Shown in pieces: positions 1-7,918 of a stretch of DNA of 64,000 nucleotides. Below the pieces are notes generated by a model. It was not told where the DNA came from and did no database searches. It saw nothing but the letters and a program-made list of their open reading frames with translations. The stretch is from Agromyces sp. SYSU T00194 (GTDB lineage: Bacteria; Actinomycetota; Actinomycetes; Actinomycetales; Microbacteriaceae), in contig NZ_JBEPJZ010000001.1 of the NCBI RefSeq assembly GCF_040496035.1, positions 1,860,001-1,924,000 on the forward strand, in the 5' to 3' direction. The stretch's first letter is position 1; every line of letters begins with the position of its first letter. The translations under genes were made by a program, and so were the position numbers.

Positions 1-530
1 AGCTCGTCGCCGAGCTCGCCGATCACGCGCCCGGGACCGCGCTCGACGTGGGCAGCGGCGAGGGCGGCGACGCCGTCTGGCTCGCTCAGCACGGCTGGAC
101 CGTGACCGGCCTCGACCTCTCGTCGGTCGCGATCGAGCGCGCACGGCGGGCGGCGGCGGGCGCGGGGGTGGCCGTCGAGTGGCTGGTCGGCAGCATCGCG
201 GACGGCCCGCTGCCCGGCCGCACGTTCGACCTCGTCGCCGGGCACTACCTGGCCCTGCGACGCGACACCGCGGCGCGGGCGATCGACGTGATGCTCGACG
301 CGGTCGCGCCTGGCGGCACGCTGCTCGTGGTCGGCCACGGCGAGGAGCATCGCGAGCGCGCGTTGTCGCACGGCTTCGACCCCGACGACTACCTGCAGCC
401 CGCCGACTTCGCGGCCGCCCTCGGCGACGGGTGGGCGATCGAGGTCGACGAGACGCGCGAGCGATCGGATGCCGCGGACGCGTCGTCCCACCACGTCGCC
501 GACGTCGTGCTGCGCGCGCGTCGCGCCTGA
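1..530 (+). CDS. SAM-dependent methyltransferase, C-terminal part (5' end outside window)
   Basis: The frame is open from the first base of the window and stops at 528-530, so the gene begins upstream. The visible part starts just before motif I of class I methyltransferases (ALDVGSGEGGDAVWLA), which binds S-adenosylmethionine. It is followed by an acidic strand end (VTGLDLS) and a later strand with LLVVGHGEEH. This layout is typical of small methyltransferases of the Methyltransf_11/25 or thiopurine/tellurite-resistance kind. The substrate cannot be told. A GTG at 48 is inside motif I and cannot be the true start. The next gene is convergent. Confidence 0.8.
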   Translation, partial: LVAELADHAPGTALDVGSGEGGDAVWLAQHGWTVTGLDLSSVAIERARRAAAGAGVAVEWLVGSIADGPLPGRTFDLVAGHYLALRRDTAARAIDVMLDAVAPGGTLLVVGHGEEHRERALSHGFDPDDYLQPADFAAALGDGWAIEVDETRERSDAADASSHHVADVVLRARRA

Positions 531-560
531 TCGTCCGGCCCCGCACGGTCCCTCGCCGCC

Positions 561-631
561 CGGGCCGGACGGCGCGGGCCGGGCCGAACGGCGCGGGCCG
601 GGCCGAACGGCGCCGCCCGGGCCGAACGGCG
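561..631. repeat. Short GC-rich tandem repeat between convergent genes
   Basis: Two exact 19-bp units (576-594 and 595-613, GGGCCGGGCCGAACGGCGC) are flanked by degenerate partial units on both sides. The block fills the 101-bp gap between the convergent methyltransferase and oxidase genes. It may act in transcription termination or be a slippage product. No gene is seen here. Confidence 0.7.
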
Positions 632-1807
632 TCAGCCGAACCGGCGCGGGTCGAGGAACTCCGCGTCGAGGGCGGATGCCTCGCCGGCGACGGCCTGGGC
701 GACGAGTTCGCCGAGCGCGGCGGCGTGCTTGAACGAGTGCCCGGAGCATCCGCCGCCCACCGTCACCCGCGGGTGCGCCGTCGGGCCGACGAGGAACTGG
801 TTGTCGGGCGTGTGGGCCATGATGCAGGTCGTCACGGCCGAGGGCTCGGGGTCGAGGTCGGGGAAGGTGGCGGCGACGAGGTCGTGGATCTCGTCGGTCT
901 CGCCGGGGTGCACCACCCGGTCGATCGCGTCGGGGTCGTCGGCGTGGAACGGGCCGTCGAACTCCGGGCCGACCTTCGCGTCGAACCCGTCGCCGGCACC
1001 CGGCGCGGAGTCGGGCATCGCGCCGTGCCCCCACACCCACGTGTCGCGACCCGGCACGCTGCGGATGAACACGGGCAGCACGTCGAGGTCGGCGTCGTGC
1101 CCGGGCCTGGCGCGGAACCACGTCATCACGACGCGGTGGGGAACCACGGGTGCTCCGGGCACGAAGCGCGAGATCCACGGACCCGCGGTCACGGCGACGT
1201 GGCGCACGCGGTAGCTCGCGGTATCGGTCTCGATCGTCACGCCGTCGTCGTCCGGCAGCACCGCCGTCACGCGCGTGCTGGTGCGCAGGCGCGCGCCCAT
1301 CGCGCGGGCGGCGTCGGCGGCCACGACGATCGCGGCCTCGGGGCGGAGGATCCCCGCCTCGGGGTCGTGGACGCCGACGTCCCCGGGATCCATCCGCGCG
1401 TGGGCGGGGAAGCGCCGCGCGACCTCGTCGGCATCCAGCCGCTCGACGGGCAGGTCGTGCGCGGCCGCGGTGCGGAGCGTGCCGGCGATGAGGCGCGAAT
1501 CGGGGGGCCCGATCATGATGCCGCCCGTCTGCATGAAGAGCGGCGTGCCGGCGGATGCCTCGAGCTCGCGCCACAGCGCCCGGGCACGACGTGCGATCGG
1601 GGCGAGGCCCGGATGCTCGAGGCACGCGACGCGGAACAGGCGCGTGCGACCGGTCGAGCCGCCGAGCGCGTGGCCGGGTTCGTGCAGGTCGAAGCCGAGC
1701 ACGCCGAGCCCGCGCGCGGCGAGCTGCCACGCCGCGCTCGAACCGACGGCGCCCAGGCCGATCACGGCGACGTCGGCGTCCGGGGCGGCGGTCTCGGCGG
1801 TGGACAT
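632..1807 (-). CDS. FAD-dependent oxidoreductase, monomeric sarcosine oxidase / N-methyltryptophan oxidase family
   Basis: The 391-residue protein has the length of monomeric sarcosine oxidases. A Rossmann FAD motif near the N-terminus (VIGLGAVGSSAAWQLA) is followed by GGSTGRTRLFRVA, the usual flavin-contact segment. Near the C-terminus TTCIMAHTPDNQFLVG carries the cysteine to which FAD is covalently attached in this family, followed by GGGCSGHSFKHA. The expected reaction is oxidative removal of N-methyl groups from small secondary amines, giving formaldehyde and hydrogen peroxide. The exact amine is not predictable. The ATG at 1805-1807 faces the divergent esterase gene. Confidence 0.85.
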   Translation of the reverse strand: MSTAETAAPDADVAVIGLGAVGSSAAWQLAARGLGVLGFDLHEPGHALGGSTGRTRLFRVACLEHPGLAPIARRARALWRELEASAGTPLFMQTGGIMIGPPDSRLIAGTLRTAAAHDLPVERLDADEVARRFPAHARMDPGDVGVHDPEAGILRPEAAIVVAADAARAMGARLRTSTRVTAVLPDDDGVTIETDTASYRVRHVAVTAGPWISRFVPGAPVVPHRVVMTWFRARPGHDADLDVLPVFIRSVPGRDTWVWGHGAMPDSAPGAGDGFDAKVGPEFDGPFHADDPDAIDRVVHPGETDEIHDLVAATFPDLDPEPSAVTTCIMAHTPDNQFLVGPTAHPRVTVGGGCSGHSFKHAAALGELVAQAVAGEASALDAEFLDPRRFG

Positions 1808-1954
1808 GGTGCGATTCTCGTCCTCCGGTGCGCCGTGCGCGAGGCCCGGACGGCGGGCGCGGTGGAGTGCGCGCGGCCGAGGTGTACGAGTCGGCTACCA
1901 TCCGTACCAGTCCGACACGGCGGTCGCGAGGCAGCGACCGGGAGGGATGCATCG

Positions 1955-2926
1955 ATGGCAGGCACCGGCACCGCGACCGCGCGCATGCGCGCGGAGGACC
2001 TCCACCCCGACCTGCGTCGGCCCTATCGGGCGATGCCGCCCGTCGCCGTGCAGCGCGCGTGGCAGCGCCGGCTCGCGAACCGGGCCATGCGCCTCGCGCC
2101 CGCGCCGCGCCTGGCCGAGGGCATGACGCTCGAGGTCGTCGACTTCGCGGCGCCGGGCGCGGGGGTGCGCGTCTTCACGCCCGCGGGCGGCTCGGGCGCG
2201 GCGGTCGTCTGGATCCACGGCGGCGGGTACGTGATCGGCGCCGCGCAGATGGACGACCGGGCGTGCGCGGGCCTCGCGGCCCGCCTCGGCGTCACCGTGG
2301 TCTCGGTGCAGTACCGGCTCGCCCCGGCGCATCCGTTCCCCGCCCCGCTCGACGACTGCCTGACCGCGTGGGAGTGGCTGCAGGACGAGGCGGCGGTTCG
2401 TGGCATCGACGCGGAACGCGTCGCCGTCGGCGGGCAGAGCGCCGGCGGCGGACTCGCGGCCGCGCTCGTGCAGCGCCTGCACGACCTCGGCGGCGTGCAG
2501 CCGGCCGCGCAACTGCTGTACTGCCCGATGCTCGACGACCGCACCGCTGCGACCCGGTCGCTCGACGCCAGGCGTCACTTCGCCTGGACGAATCGCGCCA
2601 ACCTCGTGGGGTGGCGGTCGTACCTGGGCTCGGCGCCCGGCGCCGCCGAGGCGCCCGAGTACGCGGTGCCGGCGCGTCGCACGGTGCTCGACGGGCTGCC
2701 GCCCGCGTGGGTGGGCGTCGGCGACATCGACCTCTTCCACGACGAGGACCTCGCGTACGCCGAGGTGCTGCGGGCGGCCGGCGTCGAGGTGACCACGGAC
2801 ATCGTGCCGGGCGCGCCGCACGGGTTCGAGACCATCGCGTGGTCGAGCGAGCCGGCGACGGCGTTCCGGGCGCGCGCGGAGGAGTGGCTGGCCGGCCGGC
2901 TCGGCGTCCGGGCGGCGGCCGACTGA
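1955..2926 (+). CDS. Alpha/beta hydrolase of the HSL (GDXG lipase/esterase) family
   Basis: The 323-residue product carries the oxyanion-hole motif HGGGYVIG, the nucleophile elbow GGQSAGGGLAA (Ser of GxSxG), an acidic residue in GVGDIDLFHDED and a late histidine in GAPHGFE. This is the full catalytic set of hormone-sensitive-lipase-like carboxylesterases, which act on short-chain esters. There is no signal peptide, so it is probably cytoplasmic. I chose the ATG at 1955 because GGGAGGG lies just upstream. The frame is open far upstream but there it only mirrors the opposite-strand oxidase. It diverges from that oxidase across a 147-bp gap. Confidence 0.9.
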   Translation: MAGTGTATARMRAEDLHPDLRRPYRAMPPVAVQRAWQRRLANRAMRLAPAPRLAEGMTLEVVDFAAPGAGVRVFTPAGGSGAAVVWIHGGGYVIGAAQMDDRACAGLAARLGVTVVSVQYRLAPAHPFPAPLDDCLTAWEWLQDEAAVRGIDAERVAVGGQSAGGGLAAALVQRLHDLGGVQPAAQLLYCPMLDDRTAATRSLDARRHFAWTNRANLVGWRSYLGSAPGAAEAPEYAVPARRTVLDGLPPAWVGVGDIDLFHDEDLAYAEVLRAAGVEVTTDIVPGAPHGFETIAWSSEPATAFRARAEEWLAGRLGVRAAAD

Positions 2927-2932
2927 CGTACT

Positions 2933-2948
2933 GCAACTCGTAGGTTGC
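2933..2948. promoter_or_regulatory. Candidate ArsR operator, copy 1
   Basis: The sequence is GCAAC-N6-GTTGC, an inverted repeat only a few bases after the esterase stop and upstream of the SRPBCC-ArsR operon. The half-site and spacing match the longer dyad at 2961-2986. Two matching dyads in one short promoter region argue for repressor binding. Confidence 0.6.
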
Positions 2949-2960
2949 GCTTGCGCCCCA

Positions 2961-2986
2961 TGAGTGCAACCATGAGGTTGCACTCA
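2961..2986. promoter_or_regulatory. Candidate ArsR operator, copy 2 (11-bp perfect arms)
   Basis: The arms TGAGTGCAACC and GGTTGCACTCA are perfect inverted repeats separated by ATGA. The dyad lies 29 bases before the SRPBCC start and contains the same GCAAC-N6-GTTGC core as copy 1. ArsR-family repressors bind such dyads. The downstream operon encodes one, so autorepression is the simplest reading. Confidence 0.7.
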
Positions 2987-3015
2987 ATCGGAGTGCGAGG
3001 GGAGACCGAAGGACC

Positions 3016-3498
3016 ATGCAGACCATGACGCAGAACCCATCGTCCGTCATCGACGACGACGCGTACGCCGTGCGCCGCGACATTCGCATCGCAGCATCCG
3101 TCGACCGCGTCTGGCGCGCGATCACCGAGCCCGAGCTCGTCTCGGCCTGGTTCGCACCGATCGTGCTCGACGGCACCGGTGCCGGCTCGGCCGGCACCAT
3201 CACCTTCCCCGGCTACGGAGCCGTGCCGATCCGCGTCGAGTCGGTCGACGAGCCCCGCTCGGTGACCTACCGCTGGAGCAACGACGACGCCTCCGGCCGG
3301 CTGCCCGACGCACTCGTCGAGGCGACCGCCACCGAGTTCACCTTCACGCTGGAAGCCGTCGACGGCGGCACCCGGCTCACCGTCGTCGAGACCGGGTTCG
3401 ACCGCACGTCCGACCCGGCGGCGAACCTCGCGGCGCATGCGTCGGGCTGGGTGTCCGAGCTCGACAAGCTGGTCGCGATGCTCGAAGGGGCGGCGTGA
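3016..3498 (+). CDS. SRPBCC/AHSA1-domain protein (START-like fold)
   Basis: The 160-residue protein has the pattern of the Activator-of-Hsp90-ATPase-like SRPBCC family. It opens with an N-terminal strand RRDIRIAASVDRVWRAIT, followed by WFAP and a C-terminal helix around WVSELDKLVAMLE. These proteins form a hydrophobic cavity for small ligands, and the ligand is unknown here. It is co-transcribed with the ArsR regulator, whose GTG start overlaps this stop by four bases. SRPBCC-ArsR pairs are common in actinobacteria. Two dyad operators precede the gene. Confidence 0.85.
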   Translation: MQTMTQNPSSVIDDDAYAVRRDIRIAASVDRVWRAITEPELVSAWFAPIVLDGTGAGSAGTITFPGYGAVPIRVESVDEPRSVTYRWSNDDASGRLPDALVEATATEFTFTLEAVDGGTRLTVVETGFDRTSDPAANLAAHASGWVSELDKLVAMLEGAA

Positions 3499-3812
3499 GC
3501 CGCTCTGCGCTGGTGCCGGTGTTCGCCGCCCTCGGCGACGACACGCGGTGGAGCATCCTCACCGCGCTCGGCGAGGGCGACGCCTCGGCTTCGGCCCTCG
3601 CCGGGCGGCTGCCCGTCACCCGCCAGGCGATCGCGAAGCACCTCGCCGTGCTCGAGGAGGTCGGTCTGGTCGAGCCCGTGCGGGTCGGCCGCGAGGTGCG
3701 CTACCGCGTGCTCGGGGCGCGGCTCGGGGCGGCCGCGCGCCGCCTCGAGGCGATCGGTGCCGAGTGGGACCGCCGCCTCGCCGCGATCAAGGAGATCGCC
3801 GAGGGGCTGTAG
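3495..3812 (+). CDS. ArsR-family winged-helix transcriptional regulator
   Basis: The 105-residue size is typical of ArsR repressors. The helix-turn-helix spans LAGRLPVTRQAIAKHLAVLE, followed by the wing VEPVRVGREVRYRVL. There is no CxC metal site, so it is probably not a metal sensor. It belongs to the SRPBCC-linked type whose effector is unknown. The GTG start overlaps the preceding TGA (GTGA), indicating translational coupling. Likely targets are the two GCAAC-N6-GTTGC dyads upstream of the operon. Confidence 0.88.
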   Translation: MSRSALVPVFAALGDDTRWSILTALGEGDASASALAGRLPVTRQAIAKHLAVLEEVGLVEPVRVGREVRYRVLGARLGAAARRLEAIGAEWDRRLAAIKEIAEGL

Positions 3813-4074
3813 GCGGGGCGCCGGATGGCGCGAGGCGCGCACTGGCCAGGCAGGTCGCCGACGACGGCCGGCTCACACCGCGGGTGATCGGCCGGGCCCG
3901 CGGTCGGGAAGGGGCGGACCCGCAGCGGCTGGATCCGGTGTGGCACGCTTGGCACGGTTCGGTCGGGGCGACGCTGTACCCGATCCGGCGCCCGCCTGCC
4001 GCGAACGGGGGTGGTGACCGCTCGCGGCATCCGCCCTACGCTGGGTCGGGTCGACGACGTGAACGGGGGACCAC
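3813..4074. other. Intergenic stretch without a recognised gene
   Basis: After the ArsR stop there are about 260 bases with no supportable coding region on either strand. One GGCATCCG motif occurs near 4027. A purine-rich GGGGGA precedes the short frame starting at 4075. No clear terminator or RNA was recognised. Confidence 0.5.
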
Positions 4075-4119
4075 ATGGACCAGGACATGACTCGGATGCC
4101 TCGAGGGTGCGCGCGATGA
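4075..4119 (+). other. Possible 14-codon leader peptide frame, coupled to the next gene
   Basis: An ATG at 4075 has GGGGGA about four bases upstream and encodes MDQDMTRMPRGCAR. Its TGA at 4117-4119 overlaps the ATG at 4116 of the nitroreductase-like gene (ATGA). This is the geometry of translational coupling. It may be a chance frame. Confidence 0.3.
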
Positions 4120-4592
4120 AGGCGCTCGGATACGTGCTGCTTGGCCTCGTCTCGGCCGCGGCCATCGCCACGGCGGGCTTCGCCGCGGTGCTGATCATGG
4201 GCGTGCGGTCGAAGGACCCGCGCGTGATCGAGCCGTTCCTGAAGTTCCAGCGGAACGTGGCGAACCCCGAGGTGCTGAAGACCGCGGGGCGCGAGGGCCA
4301 GCGCACCGCGATCATCCACCACGTCGGTCGCCGCACCGGCACCGAGTACGCGACGCCCATCTCGCCGGCGCGCATCGACGACGGGTTCGTCGTCGCCCTG
4401 CCGTACGGCGCGGGCGTGAACTGGGTGCGGAACGTCCAGGCCGCCGGGTCGGCGGTGCTGCAGCACGAGGGCGAGCACTTCGTGGTGGGCGACCCCGAGG
4501 TCGTACCGATCGCCGAGACCCGCCTCGCCGCCGACGAGCCGTGGACGGTGAAGATCTTCGGCCTCACCGAGGCGCTGGTGCTGCGCACCTAG
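4116..4592 (+). CDS. Nitroreductase-family deazaflavin (F420)-dependent protein, membrane-anchored N-terminus
   Basis: The 158-residue protein contains VGRRTGTEYATPI and LPYGAGVNWVRNVQAAG, which match the Ddn/FDOR-B split-barrel family that uses F420. In this family these segments contact the cofactor. Residues 4-28 form a hydrophobic helix (GYVLLGLVSAAAIATAGF), so it is likely membrane-attached. The ATG at 4116 has GAGGG eight bases upstream. A paralogue lies at 19082. The reaction may be reduction of quinones or nitro compounds, which is inference. Confidence 0.82.
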   Translation: MKALGYVLLGLVSAAAIATAGFAAVLIMGVRSKDPRVIEPFLKFQRNVANPEVLKTAGREGQRTAIIHHVGRRTGTEYATPISPARIDDGFVVALPYGAGVNWVRNVQAAGSAVLQHEGEHFVVGDPEVVPIAETRLAADEPWTVKIFGLTEALVLRT

Positions 4593-4738
4593 GCGGTCGG
4601 TGCGCGGCGTCGCCTCGTTGCGACCCCGCGCGCCCGCCGTGCGGCCGAGGGGCTGGCCCTGAGCGGGGACCGAACGCCAGCACTGATGCGGCCGTTGGCG
4701 CGGTGCGGCACGATCGGGGGTGTTCCGTCCGATGACGG

Positions 4739-5971
4739 ATGCTCCGATGGGCGATTCCAGTGACGCAGGACCCGGACCCCACCAGTGGGGTCACCCCGCA
4801 GCACGACGCCGGCGGCCCCGAGACCGCACCGGCGTCGCAGCCGTCCACGCCCTGGTACCGCCGGGCCAAGGTGCTCGTGCTCAGCGGTGGGGCCGTGGCG
4901 GGGGCGCTGGTGGCGATCCTCGCCCTCGGGGGCACGGTCGTCGGATGGTTCGCGCCGGCGGTGGACTCGCAGGACGTTGCCGAGATCCGGTCGGTCGAGC
5001 GCATCGACCTGGCGACGCTCCAGGAGTTCGCATCGACGTACGACCCCTCGATGGACCCCCTGCGGGACGACGCCTCGGCATCGGCTGGGTACGACCCGAT
5101 CGCGCCCCGCGGCGTGGGTGCCGGCGTCGAGCGCCGCGGCGCGGTCGCCGTGCGCATCGCGCTCGCCGGCGACCTGCAGGACACGGGCGAGACGTCCGAC
5201 CCGGTCGGACCCGCCGCTCCGTCCGACCCGGACGGGGACTCGGGTTCCGACGGCTCGTTCGAGGTCGTCGGACCGGAACAGACGTCCGCTCCGGTGGAGG
5301 AGAACGCCCCGCTCGACACGGAGGGCGAGGATCCCGAACCGACCGAGGAGTCCGGTCCCACCGGTCCTCGAGATCCGATCCAGGGCCCGAGCGCCCCGCA
5401 GCAGCGATCCGACCCGGTCGCACCGGCACCGGAGACGTCGGAGACGCCCGCGCCGGAGGGCACCGACGACGACCCGTTCCGTTCGTACCGCCATCGCCTG
5501 GAGGCGATCGCGAGCGACCCCGCCATCGTGCAGTACGACTTCCCCGATCCGTCGTACCTCGTCGCCGAGCTCAGCCCCGGTTCGTACACCAACGGCGAGG
5601 GGTCGGAGCTCACCCCGGGCGAGTTGGCGGAGCGTCTCGCCGCGACGCTCGCCTCGGTGCAGACGGTGCCCGGCGAGGACGGCCTGCTCGTCGAGGGGTG
5701 GACGTTCAGCGTCGACGTGCGCCTGCACGGATTGAAGGGCGTGCCCGTGGTGCTCACCTGGGCGCTCAACGGAACCGACGTCCCGGACGACTGGGCGGCG
5801 TCGCGCGTCGCCTACCGCATGGAGGCGGACACCGAGGACGACGGCGGCCCTGCGCGCATCTGGGTGCCCAGGCTCCGCGCGGAGGGCACGTACGTCGTCG
5901 TGGTCACCCTGCGCACGGAGTCCGACGGCACGATGCTCGCGCAGAAGGCCTCCGCCGAGATCACCCCATAG
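4739..5971 (+). CDS. Hypothetical single-pass membrane protein with acidic Pro/Ser/Glu-rich linker
   Basis: I do not recognise a family. The 410-residue product has a short cytoplasmic N-terminus and one hydrophobic helix at about 50-72 (VLVLSGGAVAGALVAILALG). An extracellular segment follows, then a long low-complexity stretch (about 160-260) rich in Asp, Glu, Pro, Ser and Thr. The final ~150 residues look like a beta-rich domain (WTFSVDVRLHG, YVVVVTLRTES). The linker could span the cell wall. The start is uncertain: ATG 4739 or GTG 4760, neither with a strong ribosome-binding site. No operon partner is evident. Confidence 0.65.
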   Translation: MLRWAIPVTQDPDPTSGVTPQHDAGGPETAPASQPSTPWYRRAKVLVLSGGAVAGALVAILALGGTVVGWFAPAVDSQDVAEIRSVERIDLATLQEFASTYDPSMDPLRDDASASAGYDPIAPRGVGAGVERRGAVAVRIALAGDLQDTGETSDPVGPAAPSDPDGDSGSDGSFEVVGPEQTSAPVEENAPLDTEGEDPEPTEESGPTGPRDPIQGPSAPQQRSDPVAPAPETSETPAPEGTDDDPFRSYRHRLEAIASDPAIVQYDFPDPSYLVAELSPGSYTNGEGSELTPGELAERLAATLASVQTVPGEDGLLVEGWTFSVDVRLHGLKGVPVVLTWALNGTDVPDDWAASRVAYRMEADTEDDGGPARIWVPRLRAEGTYVVVVTLRTESDGTMLAQKASAEITP

Positions 5972-6026
5972 CGTCGTCGGTCGACACGCCCGCGGAGCGC
6001 GGGCGGAGGTGCGATCGGCGATGTCG

Positions 6027-6680
6027 TCAGGCGGCGCCCGCCAGTTCTCGCCACCCGTCCGCGCGAGCCGCGGCCTGCGCGTCCGCCATGGCCGCCGCGA
6101 GCCCGTCGGCACGGTGCGCGGCGGATGCGTCCATGGCATGGCCGTGCACGAACGTGATGTCGGTGATGCCGACGAACCCGAAGATGGCACGCAGGTACGG
6201 CTCCTGGAAGTTGAGCGCCTGCAGCGGGCTGCCGGGGGAGTAGTCGCTGCCCGAGGAGGTGACGACGACCATGCGCCGGTCGTTCACCAGTGGCACCGGG
6301 TAGCCCAGCTCGTTGTACCGGAACAGGTAGCCGGGCTGCACGATGCAGTCGATGTAGTACTTCAGGGCGTAGGGCGTGCCGAGGTTCCAGAGCGGGCTCG
6401 AGATGAGGTACGCGTCGGCGGCGAGGAAGTGGGCGATGGTGCGCTCGATCTGCGCCCACGAGTCGGCGTGGGTGGGATCGACCGGCGCGCCCGCCATGAG
6501 CGAGTACTTCGCGTCGATGTTCGCGCCCGCGAGGCCCGGCAACGACTCGGCGAAGAGGTCGACGGTCTCGACCTCCAGGTCGGGCACGGATGCCTCGAGC
6601 TCGGCGAGGAACGCCTCGGACACGCGCAGCGTGTTCGAGTTCGCAGTCCGCGGGCTGGCGATGATGTGGAGCAACTTCAT
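6027..6680 (-). CDS. azoR: FMN-dependent NADH-azoreductase / flavodoxin-fold quinone reductase
   Basis: The 217-residue product has the AzoR layout. The N-terminal phosphate loop is HIIASPRTANSNTLRVSEAF, followed by SSPLWNLGTPYALKYYIDCI and VVVTSSGSDYSPGSPLQALN. The last two are conserved FMN-contact segments in AzoR-type enzymes. It should reduce azo compounds and quinones by two-electron transfer from NADH, in the cytoplasm as a homodimer. The start ATG at 6678-6680 begins with the usual MKLLHI. The gene stands alone and diverges from the resolvase-like gene. Confidence 0.9.
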   Translation of the reverse strand: MKLLHIIASPRTANSNTLRVSEAFLAELEASVPDLEVETVDLFAESLPGLAGANIDAKYSLMAGAPVDPTHADSWAQIERTIAHFLAADAYLISSPLWNLGTPYALKYYIDCIVQPGYLFRYNELGYPVPLVNDRRMVVVTSSGSDYSPGSPLQALNFQEPYLRAIFGFVGITDITFVHGHAMDASAAHRADGLAAAMADAQAAARADGWRELAGAA

Positions 6681-6867
6681 TGGGGAACCTCACTCGTCGT
6701 CGAACGTGCAGGTGTTGCCCGGTTCTCCGCGAACCGTGAACGTGAAGGTTACTCGGCTCCCGTTTCCGCGGCGTTTCCGCTTCCGGACCGCAGCGGCCAC
6801 GACGGCCGCGCACGGCTCCCGCATCGGCTGCGGATCGGGGAGAATGGAACCCGACGTGGAGGTGCGC

Positions 6868-7359
6868 ATGGGTGAGCTGACGGAACCGACGATGGGCGCG
6901 GCATCCGATGCCACTGTGGACGGCGCGGGGGCGGATGCTCCCGGCAGCGCGCACGTACCGGGCCACCACGCCATCGGCTGCCCGGAATGCTTCGAGGAAC
7001 TCCAGCGCAACCGGTACTGGTGGAAGGCGCGGCCCGATGGGTCGCGCCTGGTCGGGCTCGTCGTCTCGCGCGACGACATGCCCCCGGTCTACGAGCAGCG
7101 CATGGACCTCGCTCGGTTCGGCGTCGACATCCTCGACTTCCGGTACCCGGCCCCCGAGACCGAGGAGAACTGGGAGCAGCGGCTCGGCCGCCTCTTCGAC
7201 ACGCTGCGGGCCGGCGACGTGCTCGTCGTCGCGAACGAGCGCGCGCTCGGGCGCCAGTCCGACGAGGTGACGCGCACGATCCGTGCGCTCGCGAAGCACA
7301 ACCTCGTCGTGAAGGTCGTCAACCACGGCGCCCCGCACCTGGAGGACGCGAGGGCGTGA
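6868..7359 (+). CDS. Resolvase N-terminal-domain-like protein without a DNA-binding domain
   Basis: The C-terminal ~110 residues follow the serine-recombinase catalytic-domain pattern: LVGLVVSRDD, then LGRLFDTLRAGDVLVVANERALGRQSDEVTRTIRAL in shortened form. The second part matches the family's LRxGDxLVVxxxxRLGR region. Normal resolvases start GYxRVS. Here a serine is kept but the arginine at that site is not, and the spacing is one residue short. No helix-turn-helix domain follows, so it is unlikely to be an active recombinase. The N-terminal part has IGCPECFEELQRNRYWW, a possible half zinc knuckle. I chose ATG 6868 because GGAGG lies five bases upstream. The stop overlaps the next gene. Confidence 0.6.
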   Translation: MGELTEPTMGAASDATVDGAGADAPGSAHVPGHHAIGCPECFEELQRNRYWWKARPDGSRLVGLVVSRDDMPPVYEQRMDLARFGVDILDFRYPAPETEENWEQRLGRLFDTLRAGDVLVVANERALGRQSDEVTRTIRALAKHNLVVKVVNHGAPHLEDARA

Positions 7360-7918
7360 GCGCACGGCTCCGCGTGGTCGTGCGGGCACGCATGCGAGCG
7401 GCAAGACGACCCTCGTGGACGACGTCACGACGGCGCATCCGGAGTTCTCGCGCTGGGTCGACCCGTACGAGCTGGTCGATGGCGCGTTCGCGTCGCCGGA
7501 TGCACCGGCGTTCGCCGAGCAGCTCGCGCTGAGCGCGCACCGGCTCGCGGAGGACGACGATCCGGGCCCGGTGATCGCCGAGCGCGGTCCGCTCGACTTC
7601 CTCGCCTACCTGACGGCCCTCGTCGAGCTGGGACGCGCCGGGCCCGGCCCGCTCGACCGTGCGATCGAGACGACCGCCGAGGCGATGCGGCGGATCGACC
7701 TGCTCGTGGTGCTGCCGCTGGAGCACCGGGACGGGCTGCCGGTCGGCGCCGACGAGGACCCCGAGTTGCGCGCTGCGATGAACGACGCGCTGCTCGACCT
7801 CGTGGACGATGCCGACCTGGTCGGCGACACCCGCGTCGTCGAGCTCACGGGGTCGCGAGCCGCGCGGCTGGCCGCGCTCGAGGCGGCACTGCCGGGGGAG
7901 CGGATGCGACATGGCTGA
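7356..7918 (+). pseudogene. P-loop ATPase/kinase gene with a frameshift near 7383
   Basis: A GTG at 7356 overlaps the previous stop and starts VSARLRVVV, a normal first strand. The expected next residues GTHASGKTTLVDDV (Walker A) are present, but one base out of phase. Only two bases (7383-7384) separate the two frames where three are needed. Downstream the frame stays open to 7918 with ERGPLDFLAYLTALVE and LLVVLPLEHRDGLP, typical of AAA_28/NadR-like small P-loop proteins. Either a one-base deletion broke the gene or the sequence has an error. The intact 3' frame alone (from GTG 7415) would lack the ATP-binding loop. The downstream gene overlaps its end by eight bases. Confidence 0.7.

Noticed and set aside
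179..1954. A long open frame on the plus strand continuous with the esterase and opposite the sarcosine-oxidase-type gene
   Set aside because: It is Arg/Gly/Ala-rich and mirrors codon bias of the opposite strand. The real esterase start is ATG 1955 with its own ribosome-binding site.
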